From: Anaerolineae bacterium
GTDB lineage: Bacteria; Chloroflexota; Anaerolineae; 4572-78; J111
Length of the DNA stretch: 33,861 nt
Direction of reading: 5' to 3'
Assembly (NCBI GenBank): GCA_016931895.1
Contig: JAFGDY010000016.1
Span: forward strand, 1-33,861
Shown piece after piece: positions 6,473 through 13,832 of the stretch; position 1 is the first letter of the stretch; each line of letters starts with the position of its first letter. The notes below the pieces were generated by a model, which ran no database searches, was not told the origin of the DNA, and saw nothing but the letters and a program-made list of their open reading frames with translations. The translations under genes were made by a program, and so were the position numbers.

Positions 6473-7705
6473 ATGAGCCAACCCATTAATTTACTCCACT
6501 TAGCCGACATTCATATTGGCATTGAAAACTACGGCCGGCTCGATGCCGTATCGGGCCTGAATAGCCGCGTGGTTGATTTTTTGCGCCGGCTTAGCCAGGT
6601 GATTGACCTGGCCCTGGAACGAGAGGTGGATGTTTGCATTTTTGCCGGGGACGCTTACAAAAATCAACGGCCCAATCCCACCTTTCAACGCGAATTTGCC
6701 CGCCGCATCAAACGCCTGTCCGACGAGAAGGTGCCGGTTATTTTGCTGGTGGGCAATCACGATATGGCTACGGCCGACCGCGCGGCCAGCAGCCTGGAAA
6801 TTTTTGGCGTATTTGACGTGCCCGGCGTTATTGTGGCCGACCGGGAGCAGGTGCATCAAATCACCTGCAAACGCGGCCAACCGCTACAGGTGGCCACGGT
6901 GCCCTATCCCCAACGTAGCCGGTTGTTGAGCCGGGAGCAGTATAAAAATATGACTCTCGATGACCTGGATATGGAACTTGGCCGTATTTTGGGCGATAAC
7001 CTGGCCGACCTGGCCGCCGAAGCCGGCGAGTTGCCCGACGTTCCGGCGGTGCTCACGGCGCATCTTTCGGTGAGCGGGGCCAGGCAGGGCAGCGAACAAA
7101 GCGTGATGATTGGCCGCGATGTGGTGGTGCTCAAAAGCGTGTTGGACAACCCGGCCTGGGATTACGTGGCCCTGGGCCATGTTCACAAGCACCAAGAGCT
7201 GAACGGCGGGCAGCATCCCCCCATTGTTTACCCCGGCAGCCTGGAACGGATTGATTTTGGCGAAGAGGGGGAACGCAAAGGTTTTGTGATGGCCCAGATT
7301 GAGCGGGGCCACACTACCTGGGAGTTTGTTCCGGTTGAGGCGCGTCGTTTTTTAACCATTCGCCTTGACGTTACGGGGGCGGATGACCCCCTGACAGCCA
7401 TTCTGGACGAGTTGGAACAACACAGCGTCAAAGAAGCCGTGGTCCGGCTCGTCATCAAGGCCACCGAAGCCCAGGAAATTTTGCTTGATGACAAGCCTAT
7501 CCGCCAGGCCCTGAATGACAGCAGCTACATTGCCAGCATTGCGCGCGACATTGACCGGGTCCAACATCGCCGGTTAGGCGGGATCTCTGCCGAGGCGCTA
7601 ACGCCTCAACAGATTTTGGAGCTTTATCTAGATTCCAAAGAAGCCCCCCCAGAACGTAAAGAACAGTTAATGCGTTATGCCGAAGTGATTTTTAGAGGGG
7701 AATAG
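6473..7705 (+). CDS. DNA repair exonuclease, SbcD/Mre11-like metallophosphoesterase
   Basis: A 410-residue protein with all calcineurin-like phosphoesterase motifs of the SbcD/Mre11 family: ADIHIG (Asp12, His14), AGDAYKN (Asp60), VGNHDM (Asn95, His96, Asp97) and, further on, LGHVHKHQ, then YPGSLERIDFGEE. These bind two Mn ions for dsDNA end and hairpin cleavage. Normally the protein works with the SbcC/Rad50 ATPase; no SbcC gene is next to it here. The C-terminal half after about residue 290 is the capping region and ends with a charged helix. The start ATG lacks a visible Shine-Dalgarno sequence, which hints at a leaderless or weakly initiated message. The family call is firm; whether it pairs with a distant sbcC is unknown. 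Confidence 0.88.
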   Translation: MSQPINLLHLADIHIGIENYGRLDAVSGLNSRVVDFLRRLSQVIDLALEREVDVCIFAGDAYKNQRPNPTFQREFARRIKRLSDEKVPVILLVGNHDMATADRAASSLEIFGVFDVPGVIVADREQVHQITCKRGQPLQVATVPYPQRSRLLSREQYKNMTLDDLDMELGRILGDNLADLAAEAGELPDVPAVLTAHLSVSGARQGSEQSVMIGRDVVVLKSVLDNPAWDYVALGHVHKHQELNGGQHPPIVYPGSLERIDFGEEGERKGFVMAQIERGHTTWEFVPVEARRFLTIRLDVTGADDPLTAILDELEQHSVKEAVVRLVIKATEAQEILLDDKPIRQALNDSSYIASIARDIDRVQHRRLGGISAEALTPQQILELYLDSKEAPPERKEQLMRYAEVIFRGE

Positions 7706-7741
7706 CCTTTAACTTTTAAGGCAAGACGCTCTACAAGCTAT

Positions 7742-8305
7742 CTATTTTTGATCAATCTTGGGCAGGGTAATGCCAATTTGTTTTTGGTACTTGCCCTTTT
7801 TATCGGCATAAGAGGTGCGGCACTGCTCGTCGGCCTGGAAAAAGACCACCTGGGCAATGCCTTCGTTGGCGTAGATGCGAGCCGGCAAGGGCGTGGTGTT
7901 GGAAATTTCCAGGGTCACGTACCCTTCCCATTCCGGTTCAAAGGGAGTTACGTTGACAATAATACCGCAGCGGGCGTAGGTGCTTTTACCCACGCAAATG
8001 GTGAGGATATCGCGCGGAATGCGAAAATATTCAACGGTGCGGGCCAGGGCAAATGAGTTGGGGGGAATAGTGCAAATATCGCCTTTTACTTCCACAAAAG
8101 AACGGTTATCAAAATGTTTGGGGTCTACCACCGTGTTGTTGACATTGGTAAAAATCTTAAATTCATCCGCCACTCGAATGTCGTAACCGTAAGAGGAAAC
8201 GCCATAAGAAATAACGCCCTCTTTTACCTGGCCCGCTTCAAACGGTTCAATCATGCCGTAAGTTAAAGCCATTCTTTCAATCCAATGGTCCGGTTTGATG
8301 CTCAT
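7742..8305 (-). CDS. dcd: dCTP deaminase
   Basis: A 187-residue trimeric dUTPase-superfamily enzyme that deaminates dCTP to dUTP for thymidylate synthesis. Signature blocks: [20 protein letters not shown] near the N-terminus, [20 protein letters not shown], then [20 protein letters not shown] carrying the catalytic Glu region, and the C-terminal lid [14 protein letters not shown] that closes over the nucleotide. The length is typical (about 175-195). Whether it is monofunctional or also hydrolyses dUTP cannot be settled by eye. It is convergent with the nuclease gene, about 36 bp away, with no strong terminator seen between them. Confidence 0.95.
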   Translation of the reverse strand: MSIKPDHWIERMALTYGMIEPFEAGQVKEGVISYGVSSYGYDIRVADEFKIFTNVNNTVVDPKHFDNRSFVEVKGDICTIPPNSFALARTVEYFRIPRDILTICVGKSTYARCGIIVNVTPFEPEWEGYVTLEISNTTPLPARIYANEGIAQVVFFQADEQCRTSYADKKGKYQKQIGITLPKIDQK

Positions 8306-8346
8306 AAAAAAACCTCTCTGTTTTGAATTTCTGACTTGGATTTTTT

Positions 8347-9120
8347 TTAGGAATCCTTTCGTTTCCAGTCAATTCTCATTACCTGGATGGCCCCGTCTTT
8401 TTTACAATCGTCGCTCACTTCCCAATCGGGTGTATCTAACGACTCTACCCCCGCCCCGCCGATAACCTCTGCTTCAAATTCAACGCCGTTGAGGTCACCA
8501 TTCAATTCAGCAATCAGGATTGTATAATCTCCATTCTCGTTTGTTTTGCCAATATAGGGGCCTTTGAATTGGTCTTCATCGCCTTTTATCTGGATGGTGA
8601 CATAAGGCACCGGAGCGCCGCCGCTTCTTTGGAATACATGGCCATACACGCCAACGTGGGCGCAATTTTGCTCTCCTTCCATGCCTTCTTCCTCATATCG
8701 GCCCGGCGGTGTATCCGGCAGAGGCGTGGCCGTGGGCGTGGCCAACGGCGATTGGGGAGCCGGTACAGGGGTTGGCGTTGGCGGAACAGGGGTGGCGGTT
8801 GGCGGCGCGGCGGTGGGCGCGGGCGTATGGGTGGGCGGGATAGGGGTATCAGTGGGCGCCGGTGTATTGGTAAAAGTGGGGGTAGGGATAGGCGTATCGG
8901 TATAGATAGGGGTATTGGTAGGCGTTGGTACGGGAGTGGCGGTTGGCGGCAGCGGGGTTACAGTAAAAGTAGGCAAGGGGGTTCGAGTAAAGTGAGGCGT
9001 GGCCACCTGGGCTACCGGGGTATTGGTCAGGCAGGCCAGGGTGGGCAGCAATAATAAAACCACCCCCCACCAGCGCCGGCCAACCGGCCTAAATTCAACA
9101 ATATCCTGGTCGTTTGCCAC
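8347..9120 (-). CDS. Thr/Pro-stalk lipoprotein with C-terminal globular domain
   Basis: A 257-residue protein. A basic N-terminus (GRRWW) leads to a hydrophobic stretch ending LLLLPTLAC, a lipobox with Cys at about residue 30. Residues 35-150 are almost entirely Thr/Pro/Ala repeats of the TPTPTNTP and PTATPVP kind, the extended surface stalk common in Chloroflexota. The C-terminal 110 residues are different: a compact domain ([20 protein letters not shown], then [19 protein letters not shown]) that resembles a carboxypeptidase-regulatory-like or SD-repeat beta-sandwich. Export to the outer membrane face is well supported; the binding partner is unknown. Opposite-strand open frames here are caused by the repeats. 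Confidence 0.8.
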   Translation of the reverse strand: MANDQDIVEFRPVGRRWWGVVLLLLPTLACLTNTPVAQVATPHFTRTPLPTFTVTPLPPTATPVPTPTNTPIYTDTPIPTPTFTNTPAPTDTPIPPTHTPAPTAAPPTATPVPPTPTPVPAPQSPLATPTATPLPDTPPGRYEEEGMEGEQNCAHVGVYGHVFQRSGGAPVPYVTIQIKGDEDQFKGPYIGKTNENGDYTILIAELNGDLNGVEFEAEVIGGAGVESLDTPDWEVSDDCKKDGAIQVMRIDWKRKDS

Positions 9121-9162
9121 AAGAAAGTGTTTGATAGAGTTGATTATTCCCTCCAGGATTAA

Positions 9163-9250
9163 GTTTCAGATGACAGTAGGGGCGTACCCTTGTGGTCGCC
9201 CCGGAGGACAGGCACAAGGCGCTGTCCCTACGATTACTGTCACCTGAAAC
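9163..9250. repeat. Dispersed palindromic repeat, copy 2, with 16-bp terminal inverted repeats
   Basis: The core 9176-9231 resembles the element at 9-60 (GTAGGGGCG, CTTGTGGTCGCCC, GGCACAAG). Here it is enclosed by outer inverted repeats: GTTTCAGATGACAGTA (9163-9178) against TACTGTCACCTGAAAC (9235-9250), 15 of 16 positions complementary. The whole 88 bp could form one long hairpin, and the architecture recalls a MITE. No target-site duplication is obvious. Confidence 0.7.
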
Positions 9251-9426
9251 GCATCAACAATTTGCGTAAGCCCCTACTTAAATAGTGCACTTTGGGTAAC
9301 CTGGCCGTACTGCCAATTAAAAAAGCAATCCTGAATTTAGCATAGAAATGGTTGAGCGTCAATCCAGAAAAGCCGCATTGCTAATAGTGTGGCTTGGTGT
9401 TATACTGGCCTGGCACGGGAGAATTA

Positions 9427-9897
9427 ATGATGATTAAAGCAGGTCTGATTGGGGTGGCGGTTGCCTTTATTTATGTGAGCAGTATCACCCTCATCTCGCC
9501 CTTTTGCACCCTCTGTTTTACGCCCCTGCTGGGGCTTGGGGTAGGTTACCTGGCCGGCTGGTTTGACCAATGCCAAACCGCCAACGCCAGTGTTAACAAG
9601 GGCATTGTGGCCGGCGGGATAGCCGGCCTTGGCGCGGTGCTGGGTCAAATCCTGGCCGTCATCATTAGCACAGTTTTAATTACCAATCTGGAACAATTAC
9701 CTATTTTAATGCAAGAATTGGGCTTATCAGAATTTATCATCACCGATACCGCCGACTACTGGCAAACCACTTTAACCACCAGCGCCTTTTGCAGTTTCTT
9801 GAACTGGGGCATTATTGCCGGTTTGGGCGCCATGGGGGGGATGTTTTGGTCTCAGCGGAATCGGGCTGCCTTTCCTCCCATTTCATCAGGAGGTTGA
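9427..9897 (+). CDS. Small integral membrane protein, unknown
   Basis: A 156-residue protein with about four hydrophobic helices: IKAGLIGVAVAFIYVSSITL, then FTPLLGLGVGYLAGWF, then GIVAGGIAGLGAVLGQIL continuing AVIISTVLI, and near the C-terminus NWGIIAGLGAMGGMFW. A CTLC pair sits between helices 1 and 2. I do not recognise the family; Gly-rich helices resemble small DUF-type membrane proteins. ATG codons at 9427 and 9430 are both possible; GGGAGA (9418-9423) spaces better from 9430. The next gene follows after 5 bases, so the two are probably co-transcribed. Confidence 0.7.
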   Translation: MMIKAGLIGVAVAFIYVSSITLISPFCTLCFTPLLGLGVGYLAGWFDQCQTANASVNKGIVAGGIAGLGAVLGQILAVIISTVLITNLEQLPILMQELGLSEFIITDTADYWQTTLTTSAFCSFLNWGIIAGLGAMGGMFWSQRNRAAFPPISSGG

Positions 9898-9902
9898 CCC
9901 TT

Positions 9903-10277
9903 ATGAACAAGATTAATGCTGCCCGCCAGGCCCTGGGCCTGATTGAATTGGAAAACGCTTCTGCCGGGCCGGTTAAACAGGCTATTGAGCAGGTCAGCCA
10001 AATAACCGCCGTGGAGGGCAATCAGGTGAATTTTGCGGGCCGGCGTATTGTGGAGGGGCATGGCTTTGCCCTGACGGTAAATTGTTACGATATTTACCGG
10101 TGTCCCCGGGGCTACTTATTGCACGTTTATATGGACAAAGGGCCTAACTGGGCGGTAGCCGGTAAAACCCTGGCCGGCATGCTGGCCGCCGCCCCCGACC
10201 AAACAGTGGCCCGGCGCGCTCACGGCGAGTTGGTGAAAAAGGGGTTTATTTCTATTCATGATCGGGGTGGTTCATAA
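9903..10277 (+). CDS. Hypothetical small soluble protein
   Basis: A 124-residue protein with an AGGAGG ribosome site (9889-9894) overlapping the end of the membrane-protein gene. The N-terminal third is helical (NKINAARQALGLIELENA), and the middle has beta-like strands (GHGFALTVNCYDIYRCPRGY, then LLHVYMDKGPNW). The C-terminus is a helix plus KKGFISIHD. It may sense or act on the membrane partner, but no known domain is recognised. The frame is open further upstream (to 9789) inside the previous gene; ATG 9903 is chosen for its ribosome site. Confidence 0.7.
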   Translation: MNKINAARQALGLIELENASAGPVKQAIEQVSQITAVEGNQVNFAGRRIVEGHGFALTVNCYDIYRCPRGYLLHVYMDKGPNWAVAGKTLAGMLAAAPDQTVARRAHGELVKKGFISIHDRGGS

Positions 10278-10371
10278 CGCATGAGAAAGCCGACAAATGA
10301 CCAACGACCAACGACATTGCTCAAAGACCGTCAATAAATCGGTTGTTCGTCGGGCAAAAAAGGGTCAACTT

Positions 10372-10399
10372 TTGACATACACCCGGGGCAAAGTATAAT
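10372..10399 (+). promoter_or_regulatory. Consensus promoter for tRNA-Arg
   Basis: TTGACA at 10372-10377, a 16-base spacer and TATAAT at 10394-10399: both boxes match the sigma-70 consensus exactly. The tRNA begins 17 bases after the -10, so the 5' leader is about 10 bases. Confidence 0.88.
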
Positions 10400-10416
10400 T
10401 ACGGCTAACAACTTAT

Positions 10417-10490
10417 GCCTCCGTAGCTCAATTGGATAGAGCATCAGTCTTCGGAACTGAGGGTTGGGGGTTCGAGTCCCTTCGGAGGTG
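10417..10490 (+). tRNA. tRNA-Arg (anticodon UCG)
   Basis: The cloverleaf folds fully by eye. The acceptor GCCTCCG pairs with CGGAGGT (one G-U). The D stem is GCTC/GAGC, the anticodon stem TCAGT/ACTGA with loop CTTCGGA, and the T arm GGGGG-TTCGAGT-CCCTT, with two G-U pairs. Loop positions 34-36 are TCG, which reads CGA-type arginine codons. The discriminator base is G and CCA is not encoded. It sits at the junction between host genes and prophage genes, a classic integration site for tyrosine-recombinase phages, though a right-hand copy of its 3' end was not found inside the window. Confidence 0.93.
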
Positions 10491-10570
10491 CTGGTCGAAG
10501 CCTATTTAGTTGTGGGTTTTGACGGTTCACCTGCCTTTCTCGCCCTACCGGGGGCGGGGTTAAGGGTGTT

Positions 10571-10607
10571 GCCGCCCGCCATCTACTTGGCGGTGGTGGC
10601 GGGCGGC
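10571..10607. repeat. GC-rich 11-bp hairpin
   Basis: GCCGCCCGCCA (10571-10581) is perfectly complementary to TGGCGGGCGGC (10597-10607), with a 15-base loop. No T-run follows on either strand, so it is not a standard intrinsic terminator. It overlaps the end of a cryptic minus-strand frame (10583-10834). Confidence 0.65.
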
Positions 10608-10834
10608 GCTGCTGTATAATTCTCTACGGGATAGAGGTTGTCGAGCCGATCTTTGTACCATTGCGACACATACGGATTATTCCGCGTTGGGTTTTCGCTG
10701 GCGTCGTTTGTGGCTATGATCTGCCGGTGATAAAGAAATCTTAATCCTTTGCAGATTAAATGGAGTCTGTAGATTTCCAGCAGTAAGCCGATTATAAGAA
10801 TAAAGAGAGTAAACAGCTTAAAGCTTCTGATGAT
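10583..10834 (-). pseudogene. Possible small membrane protein lacking a standard start codon
   Basis: A minus-strand frame of about 83 codons opens after TAA 10840-10838 and ends at TAG 10585-10583. It reads as natural protein: a hydrophobic helix (FKLFTLFILIIGLLLEIYRL), then a polar tail with TNDASENPTRNNPYVSQWYK and RLDNLYPVENY. GGAGG lies 8 bases before two ATC codons, but no ATG, GTG or TTG is in frame in the upstream part. It could be a start-codon mutant, a remnant, or use of a rare start. The stretch 10491-10926 otherwise holds only the hairpin at its left side. Confidence 0.35.
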
Positions 10835-10926
10835 AAGTTAATCCTCCAATCCTTTGGATTGGTTGTGTTAGCCAATCTCTACTGGTTAGCCGCCGAAAGA
10901 GATTGGTACATAGTTAAGGTGAGTAA

Positions 10927-11346
10927 ATGAAACATTCTACTATTTCCGAAATATCACGAGCACTCGAGATATTAGCCGATGTTATGGTTAGCGATGGTCA
11001 AGATGAAATAGCAGGGTTCAACTCAGGATTTTTTTATAATGCAGGACGAACATTACGCCTGCTTACTCGATCTAAAATATTCAAAGAGGAAGAGTTTACA
11101 AATCTCTTGAACAAAATAGATACATACTACGACATAGGTTCAGAATGGGCATATGAAGAAGACCTATATCAACAAGCCTTAGCAAGGCTGAGTATTGATA
11201 ATGAGGAAGATCGAGAAATCTTAGGAAACATGCCCAATCTAATCCAGGATTGCGCCAGACAATATTATGCTATAAAGGCGGATTTGGACAGTGAAGTAGA
11301 TGATATAGACGAGTTTCTCCGTACAGAAGAAACTCGAAAGAAGTAA
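10927..11346 (+). CDS. Hypothetical acidic protein
   Basis: A 139-residue, strongly acidic, mostly helical protein in AT-rich DNA, unlike the GC-rich phage genes further right. Segments such as ISRALEILADVMVSDGQDEI and GFNSGFFYNAGRTLRLLTRS suggest an all-alpha fold; the C-terminus ends with many Glu/Asp residues. No family is recognised. AAGGTGAG precedes the ATG at a good distance. It is convergent with the XRE gene and shares a bidirectional terminator with it. It could be cargo of the prophage or a host gene next to the integration site. Confidence 0.65.
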   Translation: MKHSTISEISRALEILADVMVSDGQDEIAGFNSGFFYNAGRTLRLLTRSKIFKEEEFTNLLNKIDTYYDIGSEWAYEEDLYQQALARLSIDNEEDREILGNMPNLIQDCARQYYAIKADLDSEVDDIDEFLRTEETRKK

Positions 11347-11447
11347 GCAATCCGCCTTAGTGCGGTTGTTAAGTTGTTGCTCCACGTTGATTGGCGTCGG
11401 TTAGGAGCAATGACAAATAGTAAAGAGCCATGAAAATGGCGAAACAC

Positions 11448-11487
11448 AAAAAAGAACGCCTCCACTCTGATGGGGGTGTTCTTTTTT
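11448..11487. terminator. Bidirectional intrinsic terminator
   Basis: A stem of about 16 bp pairs AAAAAAGAACGCCTCC (11448-11463) with 11472-11487 (GGGGGTGTTC followed by Ts), including two G-U pairs, around an 8-base loop. The A-run on one side and the T-run on the other make it work in both directions, ending the acidic-protein gene (+) and the XRE gene (-), whose stop codon lies in the stem. Confidence 0.85.
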
Positions 11488-11728
11488 ATGCTGCTATCTC
11501 TTCAGGAACATGCTCTATCAAGTCCCCTATTGCGCAACCATAATATGAACATAGTTGGCTCAATGTATTGGCCGCGTACAACGTTGTCTCGTTATTGAAT
11601 AAGGCAGATAGAGTTCGTGTGGATAGGCCGGTTTTTTGACTAATTTCCCGATAGGGGATAGATCGGCCTTCTTCTACTTCCTTCCGAGCGTGCAGCAGTT
11701 TTACCCTGCTGCGAATAGCCATTTCCAT
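11486..11728 (-). CDS. XRE-type HTH regulator, probable prophage repressor
   Basis: An 80-residue DNA-binding protein: SRVKLLHARKEVEEGRSIPY, then REISQKTGLSTRTLSALFNN with the helix-turn-helix, then a C-terminal part (LSQLCSYYGCAIGDLIEH) as in Cro/C1 and YdaS/HigA-like regulators. ATG 11728 is chosen because AGGAGG lies 5 bases upstream; an earlier in-frame start exists at 11782 but would cover its own promoter's -10. Divergent from the exonuclease gene, it is placed like a lysogeny repressor. The promoter (TTGACA 11782-11777, TATACT 11758-11753) is strong. The DNA-binding role is firm; the repressor role is inference. Confidence 0.8.
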   Translation of the reverse strand: MEMAIRSRVKLLHARKEVEEGRSIPYREISQKTGLSTRTLSALFNNETTLYAANTLSQLCSYYGCAIGDLIEHVPEEIAA

Positions 11729-11752
11729 TGGCACCTCCTGAATGATACTTGG

Positions 11753-11852
11753 AGTATACCACAGGTTACTATAATTTGTCAAGATGTATCAATAATTTAT
11801 TTACATATTGACATTTATTTTAACTTGTGGTATTATTATTGTAACTTGTTAC
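11753..11852. promoter_or_regulatory. Divergent promoters with shared operator-like motif
   Basis: Plus: TTGACA 11808-11813, 17-base spacer, TATTAT 11831-11836, driving the exonuclease gene. Minus: TTGACA 11782-11777, 18-base spacer, TATACT 11758-11753, driving the XRE gene. Both promoters carry the same motif TAACYTGTGGTAT overlapping the -10: plus at 11821-11833 (TAACTTGTGGTAT), minus at 11768-11756 (TAACCTGTGGTAT). A palindrome GTAACTTGTTAC (11841-11852) follows the plus -10. This suggests one regulator controlling both directions. Confidence 0.75.
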
Positions 11853-11866
11853 AACGAGGTTCATAA

Positions 11867-12739
11867 ATGCAAATCATCATAGACCGCGCAACGTGCGCAA
11901 TCAGGATAGTTTTTGAAGAAGCCGCGCCGCCGGCCGAGCAAGCGGCGCTGGACGAGCGAGCGGCGGTGGCCGAGGCCGAGGCGACGGTGGCGGGCCTGCG
12001 CGAATTGTTGCAGTACCAAGCCGCTATTAGCGCCGACGCGCGCGCGGCAGCCGAGGCCCAGGCCCAGGCCCAGGCGCTGGTGGAAAACCTCCCCCCGGCC
12101 CCCTCCTACGAGGAGAGGGAAGTTAGGGTTCATTCAACCGTGCCGTTTAGCGTGGCGCAGAAGATGCGGGCGGTATTGGCGGCGGAGCCATTGTTTTTAG
12201 ATTATGAAACAACAGGCTTGCGGCGCGGGGTGCAGGCGCGCGAAGTTGGAGGCGGGTATACCACCACGGCCAGCGCGAAATACCACCAGGTAATTGAGGC
12301 GGCGGTAATGGACGCAAAGGGCCGCCTGGTGTTTCATAGCCGGGTGAACCCGCAGCGCGGCATCCCGGCCCGGATCAGCGAGACCAACGGCCTGGACCCG
12401 ACCAGCGTAGCCGCCGCGCCCACGTGGGGCGAGGTAGCGCCGCTACTGAAGCAGATTTTGCAGGGCCGAACGGTGGTGGCCCACAACGCGGCCTTTGACG
12501 CGCTGTTTACGCCGCCAGAGTGGGGGATTGAGTGGGTGTGCACCAAAGCCCTGGCTGACGAGGCGTTTGGGCGGTACGATTGGTTTGAGGCCCAACACGA
12601 CCGGCGCAAGAGCGGCCGCCTGGCGGACAGGCTGTGGCAATGCGGCCTGAAACCCGGGCCGGCGCACACGGCCGCGGGCGATTGCGAGAGCGTTTTGCGC
12701 CTGGCCAGGTATCTGGCGGGGCTAAAACAGCAAAGTTGA
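11867..12739 (+). CDS. DEDDh 3'-5' exonuclease with N-terminal coiled coil
   Basis: A 290-residue protein. Residues 1-75 form an Ala/Glu-rich coiled coil (including AALDERAAVAEAEATVAGL). From about 105 there is an RNase H-fold exonuclease of the DnaQ/epsilon type with all five acidic/His ligands: FLDYETTGL (Asp112, Glu114), VVAHNAAFD (Asp211), and HTAAGDC (His267, Asp272). It would remove nucleotides 3'-5' from DNA or RNA, perhaps in phage replication or host nucleic acid turnover. It is the first gene of the early transcript, directly behind the promoter at 11808-11836. Its stop codon lies within the left arm of the GAGTC repeat. Confidence 0.87.
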   Translation: MQIIIDRATCAIRIVFEEAAPPAEQAALDERAAVAEAEATVAGLRELLQYQAAISADARAAAEAQAQAQALVENLPPAPSYEEREVRVHSTVPFSVAQKMRAVLAAEPLFLDYETTGLRRGVQAREVGGGYTTTASAKYHQVIEAAVMDAKGRLVFHSRVNPQRGIPARISETNGLDPTSVAAAPTWGEVAPLLKQILQGRTVVAHNAAFDALFTPPEWGIEWVCTKALADEAFGRYDWFEAQHDRRKSGRLADRLWQCGLKPGPAHTAAGDCESVLRLARYLAGLKQQS

Positions 12740-12868
12740 GTCGAGTCGACTCATACGAGTCATGGAGTCATGCAGCATGAGTCGTCTTTTTGCGAGCAAA
12801 TTTTTCCCGAAAACCCCCGCAGAGTCACAGAGTCCATGACTCGTGTGAGTCGGGTAGACTCAACTTTG
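12731..12868. repeat. GAGTC/GACTC cluster in a 34-bp inverted repeat
   Basis: Arms 12731-12764 and 12835-12868 are complementary at 30 of 34 positions, with 12 perfect bases at the outer ends (CAAAGTTGAGTC / GACTCAACTTTG). Eleven copies of GAGTC or GACTC lie between 12738 and 12861 (starts 12738, 12743, 12748, 12757, 12765, 12779, 12822, 12830, 12838, 12847, 12857); chance would give well under one. It could be a multi-site operator, a replication origin or a large mRNA structure. Confidence 0.85.
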
Positions 12869-12913
12869 ATTAATAAGTAAAAGTTTTTTTGTAAAAAAGA
12901 AAGGATTTTAAGC

Positions 12914-13561
12914 ATGAACAAGGCAAATGGAACGCAAACGGCAGTAGCGCCGGTGGTTGAGGCCCCGGCGGGCAACGGCGTGCAGGAGGCGCTGGCGGCT
13001 TTATTACAGAGCAGCCGGCAGACCAACCAGACGCTGGCGCAGTTGGTGCAAGAAATTGGGCTGATGAATCACCAGATGTTTGCCGGCGGGCAAGCGGTAC
13101 GGGCGTACCAGCCGCCGGCGCAGCCCACTGCGCCATCCCCGGCCCCGGCTCAGCCGGTGGCCAGGGTAGTGCCGGACGGCCAACAGTGGCGCAAGGAGAT
13201 TTACAAGAGCCGGTGCAGCAGCATTGGCATTTCTAAAACGCGCAGTTTGAACAAGTGGAAGCTTAATTTCTACGTGGACGGCTACTATCGCCCGGCCAGC
13301 GCGTACAGCCGGATGGGGATTGCCAGCCTGATCCAGTTGGCCCGGGGGGTGTGGCCGGAGATCAGCGAAGACCATTTTAGCAACGAGACTTTTAACCAGC
13401 GCAACCAGGAGTGGCAGAACGCGGGGAACGACAATAATTATGAGGAAATGTTCACCGCGCCGCAGCCGTTTGCGGTGGAATGGTACGAAAAGCCGGGCAA
13501 CGACGGGCGCACTTACGCTTACGTGGAGCGGGTGTATCCGATAGGGGGGGAGATATGTTAG
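12914..13561 (+). CDS. Hypothetical phage early protein
   Basis: A 215-residue protein in two parts. Residues 1-85 are low-complexity and helical, Ala/Gln/Pro-rich, with a possible oligomerisation helix (LAALLQSSRQTNQTLAQLVQ) and a proline-rich linker. Residues 90-215 look globular, with aromatic strands (RSLNKWKLNFYVDGYY, FAVEWYEKPG) and basic residues (RKEIYKSRCSSIG), suggesting nucleic acid binding, perhaps ssDNA binding, but no family is recognised. AAAGGA precedes the ATG. It follows the GAGTC repeat and overlaps the next small gene by 7 bases, so the two are translationally linked. Confidence 0.7.
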   Translation: MNKANGTQTAVAPVVEAPAGNGVQEALAALLQSSRQTNQTLAQLVQEIGLMNHQMFAGGQAVRAYQPPAQPTAPSPAPAQPVARVVPDGQQWRKEIYKSRCSSIGISKTRSLNKWKLNFYVDGYYRPASAYSRMGIASLIQLARGVWPEISEDHFSNETFNQRNQEWQNAGNDNNYEEMFTAPQPFAVEWYEKPGNDGRTYAYVERVYPIGGEIC

Positions 13562-13776
13562 AGATTGTGCTGAGCTGGGACCCGGAGTGTGGTTTTTCGC
13601 GAAAAGACCTGGAGCGGCGGCTGAGGGAGTTAGGCCCGGCCGACGGCAAGTTTTTGAACGTGATCCAGACGCGGAGCAGAGGGATGATGATGGTATGCAC
13701 CGACGACTGGACCGCGCCGCCGGACGAGTTAGAAGAGCAAGTGTGGCGGCAGCTAAGGGCGGCCCTGCAAGATTAA
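13555..13776 (+). CDS. Small hypothetical phage protein
   Basis: A 73-residue protein starting inside the end of the previous gene (ATGTTAG overlap) behind GGGGGGAG. It begins MLEIVLSWDPECGFSRKDLE and ends with an acidic helix (PDELEEQVWRQLRAALQD). It has one Cys and no known motif. The alpha/beta pattern (strand-helix-strand-helix) is that of a small single-domain protein. The frame is open upstream, but the ATG at 13555 is supported by the ribosome site and the overlap. It is the last gene before an intrinsic terminator. Confidence 0.7.
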   Translation: MLEIVLSWDPECGFSRKDLERRLRELGPADGKFLNVIQTRSRGMMMVCTDDWTAPPDELEEQVWRQLRAALQD

Positions 13777-13796
13777 GAAACCCCGCAAAGGCAAGG

Positions 13797-13830
13797 GGGC
13801 TTATGGAAAGAAATCCCATAAGCCCTTTTT
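13797..13830 (+). terminator. Intrinsic terminator of the early operon
   Basis: A perfect 10-bp stem (GGGCTTATGG 13797-13806 / CCATAAGCCC 13816-13825), 9-base loop, then TTTTT and more T/A. It ends the exonuclease-hypothetical transcript just before the convergent moron gene, whose stop lies at 13833-13835. Confidence 0.88.
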
Positions 13831-13832
13831 AT

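Noticed and set aside
8569-9054. Plus-strand Gly/Arg or Val/Gly-rich frames opposite the TP-rich lipoprotein.
   Set aside because: They are products of the repetitive stalk codons; no natural protein pattern.
1607-10277. Genome-wide reassignment of UGA.
   Set aside because: Many clear genes end at TGA in their expected place (for example the exonuclease, tape measure and several phage genes), so UGA is a normal stop here.
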